64,000 bases of DNA from Vulcanimicrobiota bacterium (GTDB lineage: Bacteria > Vulcanimicrobiota > Xenobia > Xenobiales > JADMJV01), in NCBI GenBank assembly GCA_019637395.1, contig JAHBVR010000001.1, positions 434,001-498,000 on the forward strand, in the 5' to 3' direction. This document shows, piece after piece, positions 8,552-16,825 of the stretch; within the stretch, counting starts at the first letter, position 1, and the number at the start of each line of letters is the position of its first letter. The translations under genes and the position numbers were made by a program. The notes beneath the pieces were generated by a model. The model searched no databases. It was given only the letters and a program-made list of their open reading frames with translations, and was not told the origin of the DNA.

Positions 8552-9385
8552 CTATTTTTCGTAGCGCCAGAAGACGCGGTCGATGCGCGCGCCACACTGC
8601 TTGTGATAAAAACCGTAGGGGCCGACCCAGGGGATGATGGCCTGTTCGTGGCCCTGGGCTTTCAGGTCGGCCAGGCAGCGGCGCAGCAGAATCCCCCCTA
8701 AGCCGGCCCCCCGCCTTTCCGGGTCCGTGCCCATGGGACCGAACCAGCCGGTGCCCAGGTTGTTTCCGTCATAGCCGGAGAAACCCCGCAGGCGCTGGCC
8801 CTCCCAGGCCAGGTGCAGGCTGACGGGATCGTTTTCGAACATCTTGGCGACCTCGTATTTCCAGCCCGCCCAGTGTTGGTCCAGAAAAGCCATGACGGCG
8901 TCGCGATCGCCGGTTTGCGCCCGGCGCACGCCTTCCCGCTCTTCTTCTGGAAAGTCCTGACGGAGGTCACACACCAGGTTGTAGGTCTCCCCGAACTTTT
9001 TATAGCCGCGCTTTTCCAGGAAGAGTAAGCCGGCCGTGTAGCGGACATCGACGCCGGGAACCAGGTAGTTGGGATTGCTTTCGGCGATGCGAATCGGCCC
9101 AGGGGGAAGCGACGCCTCGGCGGCCTCCAGCAACCTGGCCCCCAGCCCCCGGCGTCTGCTTTCGGGGGGGACCAGCAGGAACTTGACCGTGCTCTTGCCT
9201 TCCCGCCGGACTGCCATAGCGAAACCATCAAAAGGTTCCGCCACATAGGCGCCTTGAAAATCCGTATCTCCCCAGACCTTCTCGCGCAGCAAATCTAAAG
9301 TGATCGGATCGAAAGGGCAACTTCGGTTCCAAAGGTGGAGCAGCGCCGCCTCATCCTCGCGCCGCAACCGGCGCAGGTTACTCAG
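8552..9385 (-). CDS. Double-domain GNAT N-acetyltransferase
   Basis: About 277 residues with two GNAT folds in tandem. The first contains VPPESRRRGLGARLLEAAE (acetyl-CoA loop with R-x-x-G-x-G/A) and the second TDPERRGAGLGGILLRRCLA, followed by GPYGFYHKQCGARIDRVF typical of a C-terminal GNAT strand. The substrate is unknown. The start is uncertain: the domain begins just after the MFS stop codon and no ATG or GTG is present there. CTG at 9385, overlapping the MFS terminus as CTGAGTAA, or TTG at 9367 are the candidates. Translational coupling to the upstream MFS gene is likely. Confidence 0.82.
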   Translation of the reverse strand: MSNLRRLRREDEAALLHLWNRSCPFDPITLDLLREKVWGDTDFQGAYVAEPFDGFAMAVRREGKSTVKFLLVPPESRRRGLGARLLEAAEASLPPGPIRIAESNPNYLVPGVDVRYTAGLLFLEKRGYKKFGETYNLVCDLRQDFPEEEREGVRRAQTGDRDAVMAFLDQHWAGWKYEVAKMFENDPVSLHLAWEGQRLRGFSGYDGNNLGTGWFGPMGTDPERRGAGLGGILLRRCLADLKAQGHEQAIIPWVGPYGFYHKQCGARIDRVFWRYEK

Positions 9386-10694
9386 GAGTAATTCCCACGC
9401 CTTCAGGCTCGACTTTCTTAGGTTCGAAATAATCGAGGAAGTCCTGGTCCTTCCAGGCCATCCAGGCCACCGCGAAGGAGGGCAGCGTGCACACGGCAAT
9501 GTAGCCGAAAAAACCTTTGAAGCCAAGTGCTTGCTGTATATAGCCAGTGGCCATTTGCGGCAACATAACGCCCGCAGCCATAAATCCGGTTGCGATGGCG
9601 TAGTGAGACGTCTGCAATTCCCCCCGAGTGAAGTACATCAGATAGAGCATAAAAACGGTGAAGCCGAAGCCGTAACCAAACTGCTCTATGAACAGACAGA
9701 CACTAACTGCACTAACGTCGTTATTCTGCGTGAAAGCCAGATAGAGGAAAGCCAGGTTGGGCAAATGCATGATGAAAATCATCGGCCAGTACCATTTCTT
9801 GACCCCATACTTCGACACAAGCCACCCGGCCAAGATACCCCCGACAATAATTCCGATCATGCCAAAGGTCCCGTAGGTAACTCCTACCATTTGCGTGCTT
9901 AGAGCCAGACCTCCTTTATCCAAAGGGCTTTTCAAGAATGGAGCAACCATCGCAAGGACCTGACCTTCAGCCAATCGGAAAAGCAGTATAAAAGCAATCG
10001 CTTGCCCAACGCCGGGCTTCTTAAAGAAGGTCATGAACGTCGCGAGATAACCGCGAACAAACTGGGGAACACTAGGAACCTCACGAGCCTTGTCTACCGA
10101 AGGCTTGGGAAGAGTCAAAAAGTGATAGATTCCAAGTATCAGGAAGAGAGCACCTGGAATCGTTATCATCAGGGCCCAGCCGTCAAATTTCCCGTGATTG
10201 AGAGTCAAAGCTCCGGCGATCCACACGAGAGCACCCTTCGCGATAAGATTCGACAGTTTATATGCCGTGGAGCGAATCCCGGTAAAGCCGGCCTGATCCG
10301 TCTCATTCAAGGCCAACATATAGAACCCGTCTGCGGAGATATCCTGGGTGGCGGATGTCGCAGCCAGCACCCAGAAACAAACCTGGGTCCAAAATAGCCA
10401 GGATGGGGACTTTATTGCCGCCGCCAAGCCTAACAGAGTAACGGCCAGAACGATTTCCGTGAACACAATCCACCAGCGCTTCGTTTTAGCGAGATCGATC
10501 AACGGACTCCATAGCGGCTTGACCACCCAGGACAGATACATACTGCCAGTCACCAGAGCCATCTTCTCGGGGGACAAACCCAGATCCGTGTACATCAGTT
10601 TAGAGGTATCTGTAACGATTGCGTATGGAATTCCCTCAGCAAAATAGAGAGAGGGAACCCAGATCCAGGGGGAGAGTCGGCGGCCGTTTTCCAT
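9378..10694 (-). CDS. AmpG-like MFS permease
   Basis: A 438-residue, 12-helix transporter of the AmpG/PAT branch of the MFS. Diagnostic stretches are SLYFAEGIPYAIV (helix 1), VVKPLWSPLIDLA (loop 2-3) and ATQDISADGFYML (helix 4). AmpG imports anhydro-muropeptides; other members carry different substrates, so specificity is open. The coding sequence between about 9600 and 10650 is visibly richer in A/T and in unusual codons (ATA, ACT, GTA) than the flanking genes, which suggests recent transfer. The last codons overlap the candidate start of the acetyltransferase gene. It is divergent from the subtilase gene. Confidence 0.85.
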   Translation of the reverse strand: MENGRRLSPWIWVPSLYFAEGIPYAIVTDTSKLMYTDLGLSPEKMALVTGSMYLSWVVKPLWSPLIDLAKTKRWWIVFTEIVLAVTLLGLAAAIKSPSWLFWTQVCFWVLAATSATQDISADGFYMLALNETDQAGFTGIRSTAYKLSNLIAKGALVWIAGALTLNHGKFDGWALMITIPGALFLILGIYHFLTLPKPSVDKAREVPSVPQFVRGYLATFMTFFKKPGVGQAIAFILLFRLAEGQVLAMVAPFLKSPLDKGGLALSTQMVGVTYGTFGMIGIIVGGILAGWLVSKYGVKKWYWPMIFIMHLPNLAFLYLAFTQNNDVSAVSVCLFIEQFGYGFGFTVFMLYLMYFTRGELQTSHYAIATGFMAAGVMLPQMATGYIQQALGFKGFFGYIAVCTLPSFAVAWMAWKDQDFLDYFEPKKVEPEGVGITPE

Positions 10695-10785
10695 CCCGAG
10701 GAGTTACCCCAGAACCCGTGTCGCCAATCTGGATCGGATCCGGATCTTGGATGGATCGCCCGGGCCAGGCTAGCCTGTGGGAGTT

Positions 10786-12138
10786 ATGAAGATACGCACA
10801 CAACCCTCCGCACCCAACACACGCTTCCGTCTGCAGGACTCCCCGGGCGAAGCCTCCCCCCTCGACCAATGGGCCCTGGACCGCGTCGACGCCACTGCCG
10901 CCTGGCAGCGCTCGACGGGCGCCGGCGGCCCGCTGGTGGCCGTGCTCGACACCGGCCTCGACTGCACGCACCCCGACCTGCGCAAAAACCTTTGGACCAA
11001 TCCCGGCGAAATCCCGGGGAATGGCCGCGACGACGACGGCAATGGCGTCATAGATGATGTGCATGGTTTTAATGCGGTCGCCCAAAGTGGAGACATTCAC
11101 GACGGCGGCGAGCACGGAACCCATGTGACCGGCATTATCGCCGCCGACGGTGCGGTGCGCGGCCTGGCCCACGGAGCCACCGTCATGGGCATCAAGATCT
11201 TCGATGACAATGGCTACACCGACGTGGGAGCGGTTTGCCGGGCCATCGACTATGCGCAGCAACAGGGCGCTCGCATCCTCAACTGCTCGTGGGGCGGCGC
11301 CGTCGAGTTCAACCAGGAGCTGTATGAAAAAATGCGGGATTTCCCGGGCCTGATTGTCTGCTCGGCCGGCAACGGAGGCTCCAACAGCGATGAAGTGCCA
11401 CACTATCCCAGCGGCTTTGATCTGCCCAACCTGATTTCGGTGGCGGCCAGCAGCCGTCAGGACAAAATCGGGTTCACCTCCTGCTACGGCCCTCAGTCGG
11501 TGGACCTATCGGCTCCCGGAGAGCAAATTCTCTCCACGGTGCCGGGGGGCCGCCATAAGGTCAAGTCGGGCACTTCGCAGGCCGCTCCGCAGGTGACGGC
11601 CACCGCGGTGCTGCTGGCCGCTCTCCAGCCCGAGGCCACCCCGGCTCAACTGAAGGCGCAAATCCTGGCCGGCGTGGACCGGCTTCCCCAGTTGCAAGGA
11701 AAGGTGGCCAGCGGCGGCCGCCTCAACGCCGCCGGTGCCCTGGCCGACCGCCACCACGGCCCTCACCTGCTCCACCAGTTCTATGAGGATATTCAGGACG
11801 AGCGCCACTGGGCCGTGCAAATGGATAACGGGCCCGACGACGGCGACCCCAGGCCAGGACGATTGGATCTGGGAGACCAGCGCGTGCTGCTGAGCGAGCA
11901 GGGCCTGGCTATCTCGGAGAGCAATATGCTGGTCTGGCTGGAAGCCGAGCAGCAGGGCGAGCGCCTGATCATCGACCAGCGCGGCTTCGACCGGGATCGC
12001 GAAGGCTTCTACAGCTATCCCCTCCACCTGGAAGGCGGCCCCGACCTGCCCTTCGACCCCCCCGACGCGGAGCGAATTCCGGCCAGCCAATGGGAAACGG
12101 CCCGAGCCGAGTTCGAAGCCGCCTGGTCCAACCCCTGA
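10786..12138 (+). CDS. S8 subtilisin-like serine peptidase without Sec signal
   Basis: A 450-residue subtilase with the complete triad: Asp55 (VAVLDTGLD), His110 (GGEHGTHVTG) and Ser265 (KSGTSQAAP), and the oxyanion Asn197 (SAGNGG). It starts directly with the mature domain after about 35 residues; there is neither Sec signal nor I9 propeptide. The C-terminal 120 residues form an extra domain of unknown function. ATG 10786 is preferred over GTG 10777 because GGGAG lies just before it, although the spacing is short. It is divergent from the MFS gene and convergent with C11 peptidase B. It does not carry the DxVxL motif or the GTTCAC promoter of its neighbours. Confidence 0.92.
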   Translation: MKIRTQPSAPNTRFRLQDSPGEASPLDQWALDRVDATAAWQRSTGAGGPLVAVLDTGLDCTHPDLRKNLWTNPGEIPGNGRDDDGNGVIDDVHGFNAVAQSGDIHDGGEHGTHVTGIIAADGAVRGLAHGATVMGIKIFDDNGYTDVGAVCRAIDYAQQQGARILNCSWGGAVEFNQELYEKMRDFPGLIVCSAGNGGSNSDEVPHYPSGFDLPNLISVAASSRQDKIGFTSCYGPQSVDLSAPGEQILSTVPGGRHKVKSGTSQAAPQVTATAVLLAALQPEATPAQLKAQILAGVDRLPQLQGKVASGGRLNAAGALADRHHGPHLLHQFYEDIQDERHWAVQMDNGPDDGDPRPGRLDLGDQRVLLSEQGLAISESNMLVWLEAEQQGERLIIDQRGFDRDREGFYSYPLHLEGGPDLPFDPPDAERIPASQWETARAEFEAAWSNP

Positions 12139-12177
12139 GAGGCACCACCGGTGGTGGCACCCGGTCAGCCTGGTACC

Positions 12178-12212
12178 AAAAGAAGGCCCGGAGGGGCACA
12201 CGCCTCCGGGCC
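12178..12212 (-). terminator. Terminator of C11 peptidase B
   Basis: A 10-bp stem GGCCCGGAGG/CCTCCGGGCC with an 8-nt loop. On the minus strand it is followed by TTCTTTT, about 27 bp after the peptidase stop codon. It may also stop readthrough from the convergent subtilase gene. Confidence 0.82.
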
Positions 12213-12238
12213 GACGGGCTCTCTCAACGAAACTTTAA

Positions 12239-13594
12239 CTAGCGGACCTTCTGGAGCATTTCGTCCCAGCGGGTGTCCTTGGCGAACTTGGTGTTGCTGT
12301 ATTTGTCGAAGGAGAGGCGGTTGATATCGCCCTCGTCCATATTGGGAATATTCAACAAGCTGGCCTGGCGGTCGATCTCGATGTTCAGGCCGCGAGCGTT
12401 AGGGTAGCTGGCGCTGTGCTGGTTGGCCACCAGCGCGTCGGCCAGAGCGGTTTTGATGCCGTCAGCGGCTTCCTTGACCGCGCCACCGAACTTCTCGGAG
12501 GCCAGGTCGACGAAGTGAGCCATATCCGCGAAGTCGGCGAACTTCTGGGCTTTCTGGGCCACCGACTGGAAGTCGGCCTTGGTCAGACCGCTATCCAGCA
12601 CCACGCCGGCAAAATTGTCGAGGGCGGCGCTGACGGCCGGCATCTTGTTCAGGTCCACGGCCGACATGGTGCCCAGATCGCGCTGGTGGCCTTCGGCCAT
12701 CTGCACGATGCCCTTGGCCATCGATTCGGGGGTCAGCGGCTCGCGGCTGCGCAAGGCGGCGGCGGCATAGTTGAGCACCTTGCCGCTGAGCACACGGCTG
12801 TTGCTGTTGCTGGTCTTGGCCCCACCCAGGGCCTGGTCGTACTGCCAGCCGGCGCCGCCTTCGGTCTCTTCGGAAGCGACCAGGTAGTTGGCATAGGGCT
12901 GAAGCTGGTGGGCCACTTCGGTGGAGGCCATCAAACATTCGTCGAAGCCGAGCACGTCGATTTTCTTGCCGGTCTGTTCCTGGGCTTGACGCAGACCATC
13001 TTCCAGGTCACTCAAGTTCATCCAGCTATCGGTGCTCTCCGCGTGATGAGCCCCCTTCCAGCCGGCACCGTGGTCGGAGCAAATCAGCATAAAGTTCTTG
13101 GAAGGATACTCCTTCATGGCCCAGGCGATGGAGTCGGCCAGGCTGGACGACTTGGCCATGTCATGTTGGCGACCGAGATCTTGCACCACCGGCGACTTCA
13201 GGCCGGGAGTGGCGTCGGTTTCCAGCTTGAGGCGAACCACGTTGCCGCCCCTGGGCTGGTGGCTGGTTTCGGCCAACAGGTTCATCTCGTTGGTCGAGCC
13301 GATACGCTCGGCTTCGTCGAGATCCATCTGCATATAGCGGTAAAGATTGTTATCAGAAACGGAGTAAACCAGCACGGTCCAGTCTTTCAGCTCGGGCTGC
13401 GGAGGCGCCGGAGGCTGCTGAGGCGGTGCCGGCTGCTCGGCCGGCGGTTGTTGAGCCGGAGGCGCCGGCTGCTGCTGGCCGCAGAAAACCACGCTGTCGC
13501 CACAGACCGGCGCCTGTTCAGCGGCGGGGGCGGAGGCGCGGGCGGCCGAGGCGGCCACGAAAGGACGAGCTTGAGATACAGAAGAAAGAGTCAT
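12239..13594 (-). CDS. C11 (clostripain-family) cysteine peptidase B
   Basis: A 451-residue paralogue of peptidase A. The leader is almost the same as that of peptidase C (MTLSSVSQARPF, then Ala-rich), with GDSVVF at 32-37 and a Pro-Gln linker to about 67. The core begins at WTVLVYSVSDNNLY. Catalytic His175 lies in SDHGAGW and Cys220 in GFDECLM. DHGAGW replaces the DHGGGW seen in A and C. The Met-rich insertion of A is absent. AGGGAG lies 9 nt before ATG 13594. The gene has its own terminator and candidate promoter, so it is probably a single-gene unit. B and C are closer to each other than to A, which indicates a recent duplication. Confidence 0.92.
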   Translation of the reverse strand: MTLSSVSQARPFVAASAARASAPAAEQAPVCGDSVVFCGQQQPAPPAQQPPAEQPAPPQQPPAPPQPELKDWTVLVYSVSDNNLYRYMQMDLDEAERIGSTNEMNLLAETSHQPRGGNVVRLKLETDATPGLKSPVVQDLGRQHDMAKSSSLADSIAWAMKEYPSKNFMLICSDHGAGWKGAHHAESTDSWMNLSDLEDGLRQAQEQTGKKIDVLGFDECLMASTEVAHQLQPYANYLVASEETEGGAGWQYDQALGGAKTSNSNSRVLSGKVLNYAAAALRSREPLTPESMAKGIVQMAEGHQRDLGTMSAVDLNKMPAVSAALDNFAGVVLDSGLTKADFQSVAQKAQKFADFADMAHFVDLASEKFGGAVKEAADGIKTALADALVANQHSASYPNARGLNIEIDRQASLLNIPNMDEGDINRLSFDKYSNTKFAKDTRWDEMLQKVR

Positions 13595-13630
13595 GAGGAA
13601 GATCTCCCTGGTTTTGTGTGGTGTAGGGGT

Positions 13631-13675
13631 ATCTTAAATCTTGACTCGTCCTGAACATGTTGATTCCGTGTGAAC
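13631..13675 (-). promoter_or_regulatory. Candidate promoter of C11 peptidase B
   Basis: Minus-strand GTTCAC (13675-13670) and TCAACAT (13663-13657) are followed by TAAGAT (13636-13631), which starts 39 nt after the first G. A CA-rich leader (CTACACCACACAAAACC) follows before the ribosome-binding site. Confidence 0.55.
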
Positions 13676-13716
13676 GGGTCTCCATCGAGTCCACTACCAG
13701 GTCGATCGGAACGAGG

Positions 13717-14655
13717 TTAGACGGCTCCAGCTACTCCGGCAGCCCATTGTTTGGCGGCCTCACCGCTGTAGTGAATGCCGTCACCCCCACTGTATTTGGG
13801 CGTAAACGGCGCGGACGAAACATAGCTGCCGTAGGGGGCCACGGCCGCCTTCATATCTTCGTCGAATTTTTGCAAGGAAGAGCGATTGCCCTCGTCCTGG
13901 CGAGTGGTGGGAGGGCCCACCCAGGTAATTTTGATGCCGTGTTTCTTGGCGATCTGACCGATTTCGTCGACCTGCTTTTTGATCCCGGAGGGACCGGCAC
14001 CGCGGAAGTTGGCGCCCAGATTGACGATGATGGTGTCGGGCTTATCTTCGTTGATCAAGTCTTCCAGCCTGGGGGTGGCGTGCGCGGCCGTCTTCTCGGT
14101 TTGCCCATTGGCCTTGTGATCAGCATAGCCGACGGTGGTGCCTTTGCCGGTGATGAAATTGTCGGCAGTGGCGCCGCTACTGCCGACGGTGTGCACACTG
14201 GCACCCTTGGCGCGCAGCAGACGGTCGAGTTCGTCACCGAAAGCTCCGGCCGTATGCGAGTCTCCGATGACCAGCACCTTGCTGCCGGACTTGACCTGGC
14301 CCCCGCTGGGAGCAGGAGACTGCTGAGCCACGTCCCCGCCACCCGAACTACCGCCGGCCGCGTTCACGGCGGTGGTGTCACCGCCAGCCAGAGCTTGCGA
14401 CAAACTCGAGGCCCCGGCCGTGCCGTTGCTCATCAGGCCCATCAACATCATCGACATCAATTGGAGCATCTGGCCCATGAGTTGCTGGCTGCCCGCCAAC
14501 AGCGAAGAAGTCGGAGCCATTCCCTGCACTCCCAGGCCTTGGGAGCAACGCAAGCTGGCCAAATCCCCGCCTGGCAAGAGTGGCGCGACCGCGGAACCGC
14601 TAAAGGGACTGACTCCACCGAGCTGGTTGAGCGGATCGAGTGAGGTGAACGCCAT
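13717..14655 (-). CDS. SGNH/GDSL hydrolase with Met-rich N-terminal segment
   Basis: A 312-residue protein. The C-terminal half is an SGNH hydrolase: VLVIGDSHT (nucleophile Ser133), a Gly-containing second block (VGSSGATADN), VNLGANFRG (Asn block) and GDGIHYS (Asp-His pair). Members are esterases or lipases; the substrate is unknown. The N-terminal 120 residues contain a striking Met-rich hydrophobic helix (about 59-75) and a Gly/Ala/Ser linker. There is no cleavable signal peptide. ATG 14655 has a textbook AAGGAGG 7 nt upstream. Its upstream region has a loose relative of the GTTCAC/AACAT element (CTTTCAT, then CGAACAT), poorer than in the peptidase genes. Confidence 0.87.
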   Translation of the reverse strand: MAFTSLDPLNQLGGVSPFSGSAVAPLLPGGDLASLRCSQGLGVQGMAPTSSLLAGSQQLMGQMLQLMSMMLMGLMSNGTAGASSLSQALAGGDTTAVNAAGGSSGGGDVAQQSPAPSGGQVKSGSKVLVIGDSHTAGAFGDELDRLLRAKGASVHTVGSSGATADNFITGKGTTVGYADHKANGQTEKTAAHATPRLEDLINEDKPDTIIVNLGANFRGAGPSGIKKQVDEIGQIAKKHGIKITWVGPPTTRQDEGNRSSLQKFDEDMKAAVAPYGSYVSSAPFTPKYSGGDGIHYSGEAAKQWAAGVAGAV

Positions 14656-14773
14656 CGAAAGACCTCCTTGGGATGTAATCAAACTCTACCAAGAATCTCT
14701 TAACGCAGGATGACCGTTTTGAGTGATGTTCGGCAACATGAAAGAGCGTATTTAGCCGGGTTTTATCCGCCCA

Positions 14774-14808
14774 GAAAAAAAGCCCCCCGAACAGCGGGAG
14801 GCCTTTTT
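14774..14808. terminator. Bidirectional terminator after the DUF5684-like gene
   Basis: The stem GCCCCCCG/CGGGAGGC has one mismatch and a 5-nt loop. It is flanked by a run of seven A on the left (T-run on the minus strand) and CTTTTT on the right. It lies 15 bp past the stop of the minus-strand membrane gene. Confidence 0.8.
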
Positions 14809-14822
14809 CCAGGAGACAGCTC

Positions 14823-15218
14823 TTAGAAGCGACTCATACCCGTGCCGCCACCGAGTTCGTCCAAACCTTTGTACTCGGCATCGCCGAAGCCAAGCGCCAG
14901 AATCAAGAAGGGTGCGGCGGGAGTGAACATCCCTATAGTCCAAAGCACGCTCTTGCCGAAGGCCATGAAGATCCGATGGAATGTATAGATCCCAACAAAT
15001 AAGCCAAGGAATGGCACGAAGAGAAGCAATACCGTCCAGATAGGCAATCCAGCCATTCGGGCCATAACTACGTTACTGTAGATGGGAACCAGGCAGGCCC
15101 ATCCAGGCTGACCCGCCTTGGTAAACATCCGCCAAAGCCCGGCGATCATAACTGCACAGAAAAACAGCACGACCAGGTAGAACATCATCAAGATCATTCC
15201 GCCGCCAGAGTCTTGCAT
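14823..15218 (-). CDS. Small membrane protein of the DUF5684 type
   Basis: A 131-residue protein with four hydrophobic segments. Family-like blocks are WRMFTKAGQPGWACLVPIYS and the closing ALGFGDAEYKG, as in DUF5684 proteins, which often sit next to signal peptidases or secretion genes. No enzymatic motif is visible. ATG 15218 has GGGGAGG 7 nt upstream. It stands between the SGNH hydrolase and C11 peptidase C with a terminator on each side, so it seems to be an independent unit. Function unknown. Confidence 0.8.
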   Translation of the reverse strand: MQDSGGGMILMMFYLVVLFFCAVMIAGLWRMFTKAGQPGWACLVPIYSNVVMARMAGLPIWTVLLLFVPFLGLFVGIYTFHRIFMAFGKSVLWTIGMFTPAAPFLILALGFGDAEYKGLDELGGGTGMSRF

Positions 15219-15346
15219 TACAAACCTCCCCTACGTGTTGGGCGTCGTTGACCCCCGAATACTGGTAGCAATTCCCTAGGACTTTAGGATGGCCTTTCCA
15301 GCCCTGTTCCAAAGGCGAGTTTTTTTCGGAGTCCCCCGCGTACACA

Positions 15347-15383
15347 CAAAAGGGGACCAGGCCGACTGACCTGGTCCCTTTTC
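15347..15383 (-). terminator. Terminator of C11 peptidase C
   Basis: A 9-bp stem GGGACCAGG/CCTGGTCCC with an 8-nt loop, followed on the minus strand by CCTTTTGTG, just after the peptidase stop. The plus-strand side ends in CCCTTTTC, so some bidirectional activity is possible. Confidence 0.8.
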
Positions 15384-15400
15384 AGGAGGAAAACCTCACT

Positions 15401-16783
15401 CTAGCGGACTTTACGCAGCATTTCATCCCAACGGGTTTCCTGGGCCCACTTCTGGTCCTTGTATGGAGTGGTGTTGATGCGATCGCGATCCTCCTGGCTC
15501 ATGTTGGGGATGTCGGAAGGACCGTTCTCGACGAAACCGGCCTGGCGGTTCAATTCGATGTTCAAGCCCTTGGCATTGGGATACTTGGTGCTGTGCTGCT
15601 CGGCGACCACGGCTTCGCTCATGGCGGCCTTCACCTGGTCGGCGGCTTCGGCGATCTTGCCCCCGAACTTCTGGCCGGCCAACTCGGTGAAGTGGCCGAG
15701 GTCGCCGAAGCGGTAGAACTTCTGGGTCTGCTGAGCGACCGGAGCGAAGTCGGCTTTGGTCAGGTCGCTGTCAAGAACGGCGCCGGCGAAGTTGTCGACG
15801 GCGGCACTGACGGCGCCCATTTTGTTGAGGTTGATGGCGGACATCACACCCAGGTCACGCTGGTGACCTTCCGCCATCTGCACGATGCCTTTAGCCATCG
15901 ACTCGGGAGTGATGGTGTCACGAGCCCGCAACGCGGTGGCGGCGAAATTCAGCAGCTTGGGGTTGAGCACGCGGCTGTTGCCGTTGGTGGTCTTGGCACC
16001 GCCGAGGGCTTCGTCATACTGCCAGCCGGCGCCGCCTTCGACTTCTTCCGAAGCGACCAGGTAGTCGGCGCAGCCTTGCAAAGCGTGAGCCACTTCGGTG
16101 GAGGCCATCAAGCACTCGTCGAAACCGAGCACGTCGACCTTCTTACCGGTGAGTTCCTGAGCGCCCTTGAGACCGGCTTCGATGTCGGAGATATTCATCC
16201 AACTGTTGTTGGACTCGGACTGGTTGGCGCCTTGCCAACCGCCGCCGTGGTCGGAAAGGATGCACATAAAGTGCTTGGAGGGGAACTCCTTCATCGCCCA
16301 GGCGATAGACTCGGACAGGCTCTTGGACTGGCCCATGTCGTAGTTTTTGCCCAGATCCTGCAGCACCGGTGACTTCAGGCCGGGGGTGCTGTCGGTCTCG
16401 AGCTTGACGCGCACGACGCTGCCGCCGCGCGGTTGGTGGCTGGTCTCGGTGAGCAGGTTCATCTCATTGGTCGAGCCGATGCGCTCGGCTTCATCGAGGT
16501 CGCTCTGCATGTAGGTGTAAAGATTGTTGTCGGATACGCTGTAGACCAGCACCGTCCACTCCTTCAGCTCCGGCTGCTGCTGGGCAGGCGGCTGCTGCGC
16601 CGGCGGCTGGGGCTGCGTGGGCGGTTGCTGGGCCGGCGGTTGCTGGGCCGGCGGAGCCGGCTGCTGCTGGTTGAGAACGACGCTGTCGCCGGCTACGGGA
16701 GCTTGTTCAGCGGCGGCGGCCGAAGCGCGCGCGGACGAAGCTGCGATGAAAGGACGGGCTTGGGATACAGAAGAGAGAGTCAT
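15401..16783 (-). CDS. C11 (clostripain-family) cysteine peptidase C
   Basis: A 460-residue third paralogue. Residues 1-31 nearly repeat peptidase B, GDSVVL is at 32-37, and the Pro-Gln linker reaches about 70. Catalytic His179 is in SDHGGGW and Cys224 in GFDECLM. The C-terminal tail has DIPNM and TRWDEMLRKVR, both conserved in the paralogues. There is no Sec signal. ATG 16783 is preceded by AAGGGGA at about 12 nt; a three-codon ORF (ATG ATC CAA TGA) overlaps the start on the same strand. It has its own promoter-like element and terminator. Substrate preference (Arg/Lys) is known for the family and not proven here. Confidence 0.92.
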   Translation of the reverse strand: MTLSSVSQARPFIAASSARASAAAAEQAPVAGDSVVLNQQQPAPPAQQPPAQQPPTQPQPPAQQPPAQQQPELKEWTVLVYSVSDNNLYTYMQSDLDEAERIGSTNEMNLLTETSHQPRGGSVVRVKLETDSTPGLKSPVLQDLGKNYDMGQSKSLSESIAWAMKEFPSKHFMCILSDHGGGWQGANQSESNNSWMNISDIEAGLKGAQELTGKKVDVLGFDECLMASTEVAHALQGCADYLVASEEVEGGAGWQYDEALGGAKTTNGNSRVLNPKLLNFAATALRARDTITPESMAKGIVQMAEGHQRDLGVMSAINLNKMGAVSAAVDNFAGAVLDSDLTKADFAPVAQQTQKFYRFGDLGHFTELAGQKFGGKIAEAADQVKAAMSEAVVAEQHSTKYPNAKGLNIELNRQAGFVENGPSDIPNMSQEDRDRINTTPYKDQKWAQETRWDEMLRKVR

Positions 16784-16825
16784 TGGATCATTGGTCCCCT
16801 TTGTGTAGGTGTGTTGTGTAAGCCA

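Noticed and set aside
16780-16791. A three-codon frame overlapping the C11 peptidase C start (ATG ATC CAA TGA)
   Set aside because: Too short to judge and not found before the other two paralogues.
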